Source of the DNA: Quercus robur
Lineage: Eukaryota > Streptophyta > Magnoliopsida > Fagales > Fagaceae
NCBI RefSeq assembly: GCF_932294415.1
Contig: NC_065535.1
Location: 70,053,362-70,117,361, forward strand
DNA: 64,000 bases
Direction: 5' to 3'
Shown here: piece by piece, positions 50,701 to 62,913 of the stretch
Layout of the letters: every line of letters begins with the position of its first letter
How positions within the stretch are numbered: position 1 is the first letter of the stretch
Made by a program: the position numbers and the translations under genes
Notes under the pieces: generated by a model
The model's database searches: none
What the model saw: only the letters and a program-made list of their open reading frames with translations
Told to the model about the DNA's origin: nothing

Positions 50701-53700
50701 TATGGACCTTGAGGATTTATTCATGCCTCTTTAAATTAGCTTGGGGAAATATATATTTCCACCAGAATCTATTGTCAAACACTCTCCAAAAAGATTTCTT
50801 CATAAAACAAACGGTTTCAAAGGGAAAAGGAGTGGGAATAAAATTTTGCAAACTTGTTACAATAAATCTTTCATCAACACTAGAAACAGGATTGAAGTTG
50901 GTAAAGGTGAAAGACACAATCAAACAAATTACACAGAAAGAACAGATGGGAAGAAAAATACCACAGCAGAAGCTGTAATTGGAGGAGCAAGTCCAATATC
51001 ACGAACTGTCACAAATGCAGTACCCAACCCTTTAGGAGACAACATCAATTGTGAGCATTGTAAACCCAGTGGGGGTGGAACAACTTCTACCACTCGAGAA
51101 TCATTCACAACTGCTTCCAAGAAACAGCTTCCACCAATAATTGACAGATTTACCTAAAATAAGGAAATCATTGCATTGTATAAAAGTTAAAGCAGTATAA
51201 GGATTATATTTTCTGACACCAACATAAATACATAGCAGCACTGGAGAGGTAAATCTGATGGGCAATTTAGGTTGAAAACCAAGTGTCAAATGAGTTGTCC
51301 TACACATGAGCATCCTCAAGTATTGCGAAACATATCAGCAATTTTGGTATGTGCCATTTGATAAATATACCAGATAAACATTCATAAACACCTGACCAAG
51401 TAATTGGCGTCCAGCTCAAAGCATCTCAAGAATTCTGAAAATAATATATTTTTAAACTATAAACAAACAGGATGCTTAAGTTAAATGAAGATCTATAACA
51501 ATGGCACTGTACAATGACCATCATCTTCAATGGATAAGTAAAAACAGTTTCACATCAGAGTTATACAGGCCTGAAGCCTTCAATCTTTCATCTCACACAT
51601 CCATGGTGATTAATCGGCCCAATGCCTTCTTCTACCTTAGAAAGCTAATATATCACCCTTTTTTATTTAATTAGTACCATAACAAAAATGATTCGAAAAG
51701 AGGGAAACAAACTTTTCAGCATTGAGATAGCTTGGGTTAAGTAGAATCAAATCTTGCTTTTGATTGTATGTGACAGCAAATGATTTAATGTTGCTCCACA
51801 ACATTAATCTTGCTTTAGGGTGCAAATATGACCTCACCACCCCTCCCAACCCTTCTTCCCCCCCACCTCCCCCCCTCCATCCCTACTCAGCCTACAACTA
51901 TCCCTCCTCTATTTCCCCCTGTACCTCAGCCTCTCAACCTGTCACCCCCACTATTCCCAGGTTTCTTCCCATTACCATTCCCACCACCTTTTGGTTTTTT
52001 GCCTTACCACCCTTTTTGTCCACCTTTAAACTCTGCATTGTCCACCCCACCTTCCTCTGTCCTGCCATTGCATCCACCTCCTCTGCCTAGACCAACCAAT
52101 ACCAATACCAATACCAATAACATTTCACCCAATACCAATCCACTCACACCTCTTCCAACCAATGTGCCTCTCCCTATCTCTGTTCCTAATCTTTCTCCTC
52201 AGGTTAGAGGGAATAGTATAGGTTTCTTTCGTATTGATTCTAAAACTTTTTCTTTCTCTTTTGACGGTGGGAGGGACGATTCTTATGCTATACATGAAAG
52301 TCGTCGGAATTTTAAAAGTTCCGTTTGGCTGAGTCACAAGGGAATGAAATGGGTCCTCTCTTGCTTTGCTGATATTCGTGATTGGGTACCAGGAAAGGAT
52401 TTGATGTACAAACATTTTAGAGAGAACAATAAGTTTTTCGAGTTCCGGGGGAGGTCGAATAAGGCTGGTATTTTTGTGGATTTAGCTGTGTTTTTTGGTG
52501 GAGCTCGACGTGGTTGTGTTATGGTACCTGCGAGTTCTAACCGGGCTGGGTGGAGCTTGTTTTCAAGAGCATTAGATAGTTTCCTAGCAGGTTCGAACAC
52601 TGTTGGGGTGGAAGGGAGGATTTCTGGTGGAGCTGCTGCTGGTGGCCAAATGGATGGCGGTGGACTTGATGGGAAGAAACTTTTCAATACTGGCAACCAG
52701 CGGAAGTTGAGGAATTTTGAAAATTCTAGAGCTTATTTGGGACATAACGTGTTCAAGGGCGAAGCTGCTGCTGGGTCAGTTTCTAAAAAAAAATCTGTTA
52801 GACCCACGCGTGACTGCATGTTCAAAGTGACTACTGACACCATGGCGTTGAGGGTGTCTTTATCTGAAGGGGGTAAAAGGGTGGTGTCTTGGATTAAGCC
52901 ATTGGACTCTCACAGGTCCACTCCGGATGTCTCTTGGGTGGATAAAGTGAAGTTACAAAGGCCTAAAGCTGTTGGGCCTGTGGTTTTTAAATCCCAAGCC
53001 CAAGCCCAAGCTACCTTAACTCTCCCTTTTAAAAATAAAACCCAGTTAGAGTCTGAACTGACCTGCGATCCTAATGGGTTGCACGATCTGGTTCAGGAGC
53101 TGAGTGGGTCAGGCGAGTCTTCAACGGAGCCCGGGGTAGCGACGGTGGCGCCGATGGAGGGATTGGAAGCTCCGTTGAGGGCGAAACCTTCGTCGAGCCC
53201 AGCTCCGGTGGTTAGCGCCTCTATCTCGGTGGCTCCCCAGTCAGATCGGGAGCCAGGGACTACGGCGGAGGCGCCGGCGGCGGGTTCTGAGGCTCCGATA
53301 AGGACGAGTTTCCCCTCTAGCTCAATTCTGGAGGTTCGCGCCCCTATCTCGGTGGTTCCCCTGTCAGTTCGAGAGGGTGAGAGGCAGATTGGGGTTGATC
53401 CGATGCTTACGGTGGACTCCAATAGTTTTGGGCAGTTTTCTCCTTTGAACTTTGTTGGTAGGGAGGGAGTTCCTTGGTCGGAGGAGGTGGAGGACGTTTT
53501 CACAGAGTTATTAAGCATAAGTGATAAAGAGAAGTGTGATTCCCAAACGGGTATGACAGAGTCGGTAGCTGTGTATGCCGACGGTATTGGGGAGTACAAC
53601 TGCAGTCCACTAGAGTGTGCGCCGTTGTCTTGTTGGGTCCCTAGGGTAGCTGAAGATTTGGTGTTGAGCACGGTGGATAAGGTAAGTGAGTTTGATGCAT

Positions 53701-56700
53701 CTAAGGTGGAACACTCGAAGTGGGTGTCTACAATGTTGAAGAGCTTCTGCAAGTTGGTGGGTTTTCCTATTGTTAAACATGAAGCTCAATGTGTGGCTTT
53801 ATTTCGTTTATTAGAACAGGAGTGTATTGAGGTTGCCAATGGTGGCTGTATTAGGCCACCTGTTAAAGCTGGTCAGAGAGGTTTAAGGGAATTGAGGGGT
53901 TTGTTTTCTTCAGTGAATTATGATGGGACTGTCTCTCGGAATAGAGGTTCGTCGTCAGGACCAGGGGCTTTTGGTAGTTATTAATGTCTTTACGACTTCT
54001 TTCTTGGAATGTTAGGGGGTTGAATAACCCTCAAAAGAGAGAGGTTTGTAAGAATCTTTTGAAGGATTGGAGATGTGATGTTGTATGTTTGCAGGAAACT
54101 AAGCTTGCTTCTTCAAATTCTGCTCTTGTGCGTAGCTTGTGGGGTAGTCCCTTTGTTGATTGGGCGGTACTGGATGCGGTTCAAACATCTGGGGGGGTTT
54201 TGTTGATTTGGGATAAACGGGTGGTCGAGAAAATTGATGTATCTGTTGGTCAGTTCTCTGTTAGTGTTCTTTTTAGGGGAGTGTTGGACAGTTTTGAATG
54301 GGTCTGCACTGGTCTTTATGGTCCTAATGATGATCATCATAGGGCTGCTTTGTGGGAGGAGCTGTCCAGGGTTCGGACCAGGTGGAACACAGCTTGGTTT
54401 TTATTCGGTGATTTTAATATTATTAGATACCCCTGCGAGAGGCTTGGTTGTGATTCTTTTAATCCAGCCATGTTCGCATTCTCGAACTTTATTGAGAATA
54501 ATTATTTAGTGGATCTTCCTTTGGACGGGGCATCTTTCACCTGGTTTAGAGATGCTGAGCCGCAGGCTATGTCCCGTATTGATAGGACTCTTGCTTGTGT
54601 GGATTGGGTGGATCATTTTGGGAATGTGTCTCAAAGGGTGCTCCCTCGTGTTATTTCCGATCATTGTCCACTCTTGGTGGAAGCTGGTGGAGTGGATAGG
54701 GGTCGCTGTGCTTTTAAGTTTGAGAATATGTGGCTTAGATCTGAGGGTTTTCTCGAGAGAGTTAAACTTTGGTGGGAGGGGTATAGTTTTTTGGGCTCCC
54801 CTAGTTTTGTTCTAGCTCAGAAATTAAAGGCTTTGAAAGAAGACCTTAAGAAGTGGAATAAGGAGGAATTTGGTGATTTGGCTTTTAGGAAGAAGTGTTT
54901 GTTGGCTGAATTATTGGGTCTAGATTCTATGGAAGAAATGCGGGGCCTCTCTAATGAGGAAGAGTCCCGTCGAACTCAGGTTAAAGGTGATATTGCAGCT
55001 TTAGCTGCTTTAGAAGAGATTTTTTGGAGACAAAAGTCTCGTGCTTTGTATGTGAAGGAGGGAGATAACAACACTCGATTTTTTCATAGACTAGCGAACT
55101 CTCATAGAAGAACAAATCACATTAGAAGCATTGTGGTTGATGGGGTCTTATATGAGGACGATTCTACTGTTAAAGCTCAGGTGGCTCAGTTCTATCAAAA
55201 TCTCTACAAAGAGCCAAATATATGGCGTCCAACAATGGATGGATTGGATTTTGATTGCATTGGAGAGGATGAAAGGTTGGCCTTGGAGAGGGAGTTCTCT
55301 AAAGAAGAGGTGATCCAGGTTTTGATGGAGATGGAGGGGGATAAAGCTCCTGGACCTGATGGTTTCACCATGGCTTTTTTCCAAAAATGCTGGAGAGTGG
55401 TGGAGGAGGATGTTATGGCTGTTTTTGAGCACTTTCACAGGTATTCAGTGTTTGAAAGGTCTTTAAATGCCTCGTTTCTCACTCTAATTCCCAAGAAAAA
55501 TAATGCTATTGATGTTAAGGACTTTCGGCCTATTAGTTTGGTAGGTAGTGTGTACAAGCTGCTGTCTAAGGTGTTGGCAAATAGATTGAGGGTTGTGCTA
55601 GATAGTCTCATCTCTGAGTCCCAAAATGCTTTTGTTGGTGGGAGACAAATTTTGGATTCAGTGCTTATTGCTAATGAGTGCCTAGACAGCAGATTGAAGA
55701 GCCATGTGCCCGGGGTGGTTTGCAAATTGGACATTGAGAAAGCCTATGACCATGTGAATTGGGACGCATTGTTTTACTTATTGGCTAGGATGGGTTTTGG
55801 GGTGAGATGGAGGGGGTGGATTAAGGCTTGCATAACTACTGTTCGTTTCTCTATTATTGTGAATGGATCCCCGGTAGGCTTTTTTGGAAGCTCTCGTGGG
55901 TTGAGACAAGGTGATCCACTGTCCCCTCTTCTTTTCCTCTTTATTATGGAAGTTCTAAGTAGGCTGCTGAAGAAAACTGAGGATTGTGGTCTACTTCGTG
56001 GCTTTCGTGTGGGGCCTACTAACTCTATAGGGGTACGCATTTCACACTTGCTGTTTGCAGATGATACCATTTTGTTTTGTGATGCGTCTAGAGATCAATT
56101 GTTGTCCATTAGGCTGGCTTTGACTAGCTTCCAAGCTTTTACTGGTCTGAAAGTTAATGCGGGAAAGAGTGAGATTGTTCCTGTTGGGGAGGTTGAAAAT
56201 ATAGATGTGTTGGCTGCCATTCTTCGTTGTAGGGTGGGTAGTCTGCCTTTGAAGTACTTGGGTATGCCGTTGGGCACCCCTTACAAAACAGCATCTATGT
56301 GGAATCCTATTTTGGAGAGGATGGAGAAGAAACTCTCTGGTTGGAAGCGTCTCTATTTATCTAAGGGGGGTAGACTTACCCTGGTGAAGAGTACTCTTTC
56401 TAGCCTTCCTACGTACTATCTATCCTTATTTGTCATTCCTGTAGCTGTGGCTGATAGATTGGAGCGTATTCAGAGGAAGTTTTTATGGGGATCTTCAGAG
56501 GAGTGTTTCAAATATCCTTTGGTGGCTTGGGAGAAGGTGTGTTTACCGATAGCTTTGGGTGGTCTGGGGATCAGGAAGTTAGTGCACTTTAATAAAGCAT
56601 TGTTAGGGAAATGGTTATGGAGGTTTGGGCGAGAAGACACTCATCTTTGGAGGAGGGTTATTGCTTCTAAATATGGTGAGGGTCAAGGGGGGTGGAGTTC

Positions 56701-59700
56701 TAAAAGTTGCAGAAGGGCTCACGGTTGTGGTCCATGGCGTGGTATTCATGATGGTTGGGAGAGCTTCTCCAACCATGTGTCCTTAGTGGCGGGGGATGGC
56801 TCTCGTATTCTTTTTTGGCATGATAAGTGGGTTGGAGATAACACGCTTAATAGGCTTTATCCTCAGTTGTATGTGTGTTCTAACGACAAGGAAGCTTACA
56901 TTTCTGATGTTCTATGCTACCAAGAGGGTCGTAGCGATAGAATCTGGAATTTGAGATTTCATAGGAACTTTCATGAAAGGGAATTAGGGGCTGCCTTATC
57001 TTTCCTTGAGTTCATTCAATCTCGGATCCCTAGGGGTGGTGGGAATGACACCTCTCATTGGTGTCTCAAAGGGAATGGCATGTTTGATACCCGGTCCTAT
57101 TACAATAACATTAGGGGTGCAGCTGATTCCAATTTTCCGTGGAAGGGTGTTTGGAAAGCTAAGATCCCTAGGAGGGTGGCTTTTTTTGTGTGGACAGCGG
57201 TTCATGGGCAGATCCTTACTTTGGATAATCTTAAGCTTAAGGGGCGCATTTTGGTGAATAGGTGTTGTATGTGCCATCGGAATGAGGAAACCGTGGATCA
57301 TCTTCTCCTCCATTGTCCGGTAGCTCACTCTTTGTGGGTTTACATGCTTCAGATCTTTGGGATACATTGGGTCATGCCAGGCTCTGTGGAAAGCTTGGTG
57401 TATTGTTGGAGTTTTTGGCTAGGAAAATTTAATTCAGACATATGGAATATGATTCCCGGCTGTTTGATGTGGATTGTTTGGATGGAAAGAAATCGGCGCT
57501 CTTTTGAGGACACTGAGAAATCCTTGGCTCAATTACAAGCTCTGTGCCAGAAGACTTTATTTGATTGGTCTAGGTGTTGGGGCTTCTCGGAATGCTCCAC
57601 TATCTTAGAGTTTATTTCTTCCCTTAGTATTGCGTTTTAAGTTTTTCCTTTTAGTTGTTTGCTGTTTATTTTGTTTTTTGCTTTTCCTTGTGTTCACCAT
57701 CATGAACACCTTGTATTGGCTTTTGTCTATTTTTTAGTTTGTTTTAATAATATTATTATTACCTATCAAAAAAAGTACTCATCAAAGCATTTTCTATTCC
57801 TCAAATGGATAGTTACTTTAATCTCTCTTTGAAAAATCAGAAGCCTCTTGATAATACTGATTTACATCAATTGAAATAGCATTACTAACTCCATTTACTT
57901 AATCTATGAAACCTACATTTTGGTAATGCAACCAAACCCTAATTTACCAAATATTGTGGCAGTTAATGGGTGTGAAGGTGCTCTTTTTAGTAAAAGGACA
58001 CCGATGAAATGAAGACCAATAATATGTAACCACCACTTTTGGTAAGTTCAACAGAAAAATTTGCTTGGTTAAAAAAAAAAAATTTGTTAGGCCTTGAACC
58101 TAGACCAAATTCAAACAGGCTGCTGACAATGCATTTTTATTTGAAATCAAACCGAAAAAGTCATTAAGTACTGGGATTAGAGTCTACCTTGGCATCAGGA
58201 TTGAAAAATAGCAAGTTGAACTCTGGGTAAACACTAATAGTAGAAACAAGCTGCATATTTGAACAAATCTGAAGGTAAGAATCATACTTTGGAAGATAGG
58301 TTAGCAATATAAACCTGAATGGTTTATAGGTTTGTATAAACCAGGCACAACAAACTTCATCACAAATCTTATGAAATTAATGGGGGAGAGAGAACAAGAA
58401 AAAATTACATAAGCATGTCTTCAGGGAAAAAATTACAAACTTAGACCTGTAATTTTATTGCATCTGTAAGAACAGTCTCTGAACTTTCTAGCAGTTGAGC
58501 AGAATAATGATCAATGACGGTATCGCTGAAACCAATGACACTAGCACGAACAATGCACTGAAAAGAAGGGTACTTAACATCTCAGAACAGAATTATTACA
58601 ATTTACTCACATCATGACAAGGAAAAGTGGTACATTATGAGGCTATAATTTTTAGAGCATAGAATATGACAAAGTGTCATAATTTTAAGATCAATAGAAA
58701 ATATGGAGGATTGTGTGCTAGTGACAAGGTCAATTGAAAAAATAAAAATAAAGCAAGTGCTTTATCCATAGAACCTAAAAAACCAGATATATGGCTGCAA
58801 CCTTTTCCTAATTATCCACTAGAGTTCAATCTCAAACCTAAATTCTTTACAAACAACTAAAGGGCATAAGTAGATTACAAAACAATACGAAAGATGAAGG
58901 AATCAAAGTTTTCCAGTACCAGTCCTGATTCATTTTGCAAGACCAAAAACCTCTCCCAACTGCATTTCGACCTAACTGAATCAAAAGCATCATCCCAGTA
59001 GGCTAGCCCATCACAACTGCTTAGTTCCCACCTCAAACAAAGAGAAGATGAATTTGCAAAAGGTTCTCCAGTGTTACTTATGCCAACTGCAGCTATTCGA
59101 ACAGTGCGTCCATTTGCCACAGTCACAGGGGTGACTCGAATTCGTCCTGAGCTGCGGTCAGCTTGAATTGCAGTTTGTATAACATTGCGCTCATTTACTG
59201 AACAGCGGCATAAATTGCCCAAAAGCATGAAAAGTTAAATTTATAAAAACTAGTAAATTGTGACTGAATGCAACTTTGATATAAGGAAATAATGTGTACC
59301 AGGTTCGTCGGCTATTAGTGCAATTGAGGAAGGATAGCCACATGAAAGTGATGACAAAATTTCTACTATTGCAGGCAGAGGATGGTCATCCCCAACCAAA
59401 TTACCATGTTTGAAAACAAGTTTCTGAATCATTTTAAACCATCGAAAAAAAATATCATGACTTCAAGATTTCAAAGAAAAAAAGAACTGCATTCAATATA
59501 AAGCAAGAAAGAATGCAGAAACTTACAAAGTTTCCTAGCATTTGACATAAAACTCTGTACACACTACTATTGTTGCCAGATAGCTGATTCACAAGAACTC
59601 CGTTCTGAACAGGACCATGCCCTTCATCCAAAGTTTCAACGTTTTCAATGAAGTCAACACCTTTATCCCACTTTTCAGGTCCACCAAGAAGCATGATATC

Positions 59701-62700
59701 TAAATGTGTTCCAGGAACAAGATAAAATTTATCCAAATTTTCCAATAGATTTTGAGCTTCAGCTTGAGCCAAATCAAACCAATAACCACCAAACTGGCTC
59801 CCATCCCCTAACTGACAAATGATAAGTGGTGGGTATGCTGCGATACGTGTAGATGCTTTTAAGACAATAGGTCCTTGTAATGAGTTATCAACATGGTGAT
59901 AATCTTTTGATAGAGTGGCATGCAACATAGCTCGACCAGGACCGGAAGCATATATACGGGTCCAAGAGCATGGAGGACCATTTAATGATGCATAGAGCTC
60001 AAAATTTTCTACCATGTCCAAGACAGGTTTCTCCCCTGTTGCATTGACAATATTGAAAGACTTGCTTCCAGCTTTCCACTTAATGAAGGAGCAAAAAGCA
60101 TCACACCTATAAAAATAGGCACCTGCAGTTGACAAATCACCTTTAACAAAGACTTAACCAGCAACAACAAAAGGCAAGTTCATATGGTTCAAGGATATGG
60201 CATCACCATTTGATGCTTTCATTGTTACAGCAGCTTGAAGATGTGATCCCACAACAGTCTCTACGGGGAAGCTATGAAGCATAGCCATAGATGAGGGGAT
60301 GGAAACTTCAATCACCACCTATTAGTAATTATTTAACATTATAAATACAAGTGTTAACAAAAAGGGTAAAGGGAATCAAAGAGATAAGTGATGCAGAGAT
60401 TTCATCATTGCGAACATCTAGAAAAACCAAAAAATAAATCTAAAGGAACACCAGTGATTAAAGTTTGTCCCTTTACTCATCCCAAAAATTAAATACATAA
60501 ATAAATAAAAGGGAAAGGAAAGGGTTTTCCCTTGTGCTAGTGCACCAGCTTATAAGATTTTCTCAGCATTATTGGACACAAGAACAAGCACAGATATTAG
60601 GAAATATGAAAACAGAACAGATCTTAGTAACATAGTGCAATATCTCAAATTTTCCGAAAGATAAAAGTAAGCAATAATTAATTAAATCATTTCATGTTTC
60701 AATTTTTAGAAATTTCCTTCAAATTGGATCACTTCAGATAGAAGATTTATTATTAAACATATGTGATAAGTGTGTGTGTGTGTGTGTGTGTGTTTGTCTA
60801 TATATATATATATATATATATGCAATAAGTATACAATCAATATTCATTATGTATTCAACATTTTAACATTCAACTTCTGTTATAAACTCCGTGGTGAAGT
60901 ATTTCTTGGATGTATATGGATGTTAAAGGATCTCTAAATTCTAAAAGCAAAATTTGTATGCTTATAAATCATCAAAAACAAGGTATAACACTGAACACTG
61001 CAAACACATTACCTCATCATAATTCAATGCATCAAAAACAGATATCACTTTAACAGTAGCTTTACCAGGCTTCTTGGCCTGGACAATCCCTAAAGCAGAT
61101 ACCAATACAGTAGCTGTGTCTGAAGAAAACCATTTGTAGTCACTAGAAGCCTTTGCACAGCCTACAAAAATTTAATAACAATCAGAAGCACATCAACAAC
61201 ATTAGCAGCAAGTTAAACACTACATACAAAACTCAGCAGGATATCAACCTCCTGTGGCCTTTAGCTCCACCTCCTGATAAACAGTTGGGGCCCAGGGAAG
61301 GAGAATGCTTTGTGTGATACCGCTTCTTTTGTCTAAAATAAATTTCACTTGATTGCAAACCTTGACTTCTTGCACAACTTTGAGAACCTAAAAGGGAATA
61401 TAACCAACACAGGCACATAAAAGAAAGGAACTATATATTCCAAAGACAATAGAGGTATGATAATTTAGGGGTGGGGGGAGTGAAGGGGGGGACAAAATAA
61501 GAAAGAAGTTCATAATACAAGCACAAAATTCCAAACTAATACAAGGCAGCACCTCCTTTGTTTCTTGATGCCCGGTAAAATATGTCAAAGAAGCCATCAA
61601 CTTATCCAGTCCCTGTGAAGTGGCTTTCAGGATTCTAGTCTGCCAACTATGTTTTACTGCAATATCATCAGGCACCAAAAAAGTTCTCCAGTACTCTGAC
61701 TGGTTATCGTACAACTTAACATCATCACTCTGCAATTCAAGGAAGGAATTTCTGAGAAGACAGCCAAGAAAATCATGATAAACTAGCTGGTATTACAGAG
61801 TAAAGTGAATAATAAGAGCAAAACGCCAACAGATAACTGGCATATTGTCAATGCATAGGAGCAAGAAATTTGCAAAACAAATAGTAAACTAAATTATCAT
61901 GAACAAGAGAGAGGAAAATGCCATTCCGACATTTCGACACATAAACTAATAAATCTAAATAAAACTGCTGGGAACAAGCTATAGACCCAGATATCATGGT
62001 TCAATCTCCACTAGTAGTTCTCATGGATTACCTAATACATGGTTCTAGCAGGTGGGGTCGTGTATCTATGGTTTATTTCCCAAGGATGGGTCTAAAGGGC
62101 CCTACCTTGGTGAGGTTCCAAGTCATCCAAAAAAAAAAATCTAAAGAAAACTATAGATAGTGTAAATGCAAAGATATAAAAGAAATTTTAGAATGAATAA
62201 AGATCATGAATATAAAGAAAACATGGTAGACAAAACATAAAGAGTGCCAGAATTGACAACAATAGCACATCCTGAAGAAGTTAATTCAGTCTTTATGTGA
62301 AAGAACATATAATTGGAGGTGTTTCCCTATCATAAGATAAGCCATTATTTTGACAGATGAGACCACCTTTCAGATGCAGCTATCAAAATGAAATGATATA
62401 AAGGGATAAAATACCCACCAAATAAAATCCCATCTTGGAATGGGAGATGGAGTTTACATGTCCAGTGTACATGGTTACCTCTTTGAGTTTCATTCATAAG
62501 TTTTTACAACCAAAAAAAAAAAAAAAATCATCTTGGACTACTACTACAAATGTAAGCTTCTTTATAGATATCTCTGTAGTTCTTCTAAATTACAAAGAGA
62601 GGATTGCTTAGCCCTTTGCCATACACCAGAATAGTTTGAAATTGAGATTGAAAAAATTTGAAGTCTGTATAGCTCTTTTGTTTCTAGAGGCCCCCAAAAA

Positions 62701-62877
62701 AATACATTAGTTTTGATAAGCTGATTGTACTCCATAATTGTTGAAACTTCTTTTTTTTGTTTTTATTTTATATTAGTATGTTAGTTTCCGTTAGCATAAG
62801 GGCATTCTTGTAATCATATTATAAGACCATCATATAAATATGTGCAAAGGTGAGGGACTGATTAAAAATAGTCCTAG

Positions 62878-62913
<36 letters not shown>

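Larger units (their letters stand above)
51828..57775 (+). mobile_element. Apparently intact LINE (non-LTR retrotransposon) in a GP210 intron, antisense
   Basis: The element has two long ORFs on the plus strand, a short 3' UTR (57641-57767) ending ATTATTATTACCTATC, and an A-tail (57768-57774). It fills most of the 7.0-kb GP210 intron 51154-58187, opposite to that gene's direction. ORF1 is followed without gap by ORF2 (endonuclease, reverse transcriptase, C-terminal Cys/His zinc motif). There is no RNase H domain. The 5' edge is uncertain: ORF1 begins at 51828 and any 5' UTR lies within 51155-51827. I found no convincing target-site duplication. Both ORFs are uninterrupted, so insertion is probably recent. 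Confidence 0.9.

Noticed and set aside
53093..53752. 219-codon minus-strand frame within LINE ORF1
   Set aside because: It is the antisense of the GC-richer repetitive part of ORF1 and has no recognisable domain.
51416..57790. Shared 9-mer TCAAAGCAT at 51416-51424 and 57782-57790 as the LINE target-site duplication
   Set aside because: The right copy is separated from the A-tail by seven bases, the matches do not extend, and the DNA after the left copy looks like ordinary intron. Nine bases can match by chance in this much AT-rich sequence.
60130..60160. In-frame TAA that seemed to break GP210 near 60155
   Set aside because: It lies in an 84-nt intron. Using the GT at 60206-60205 and the AG before 60122 restores a continuous frame joining two family-typical segments.
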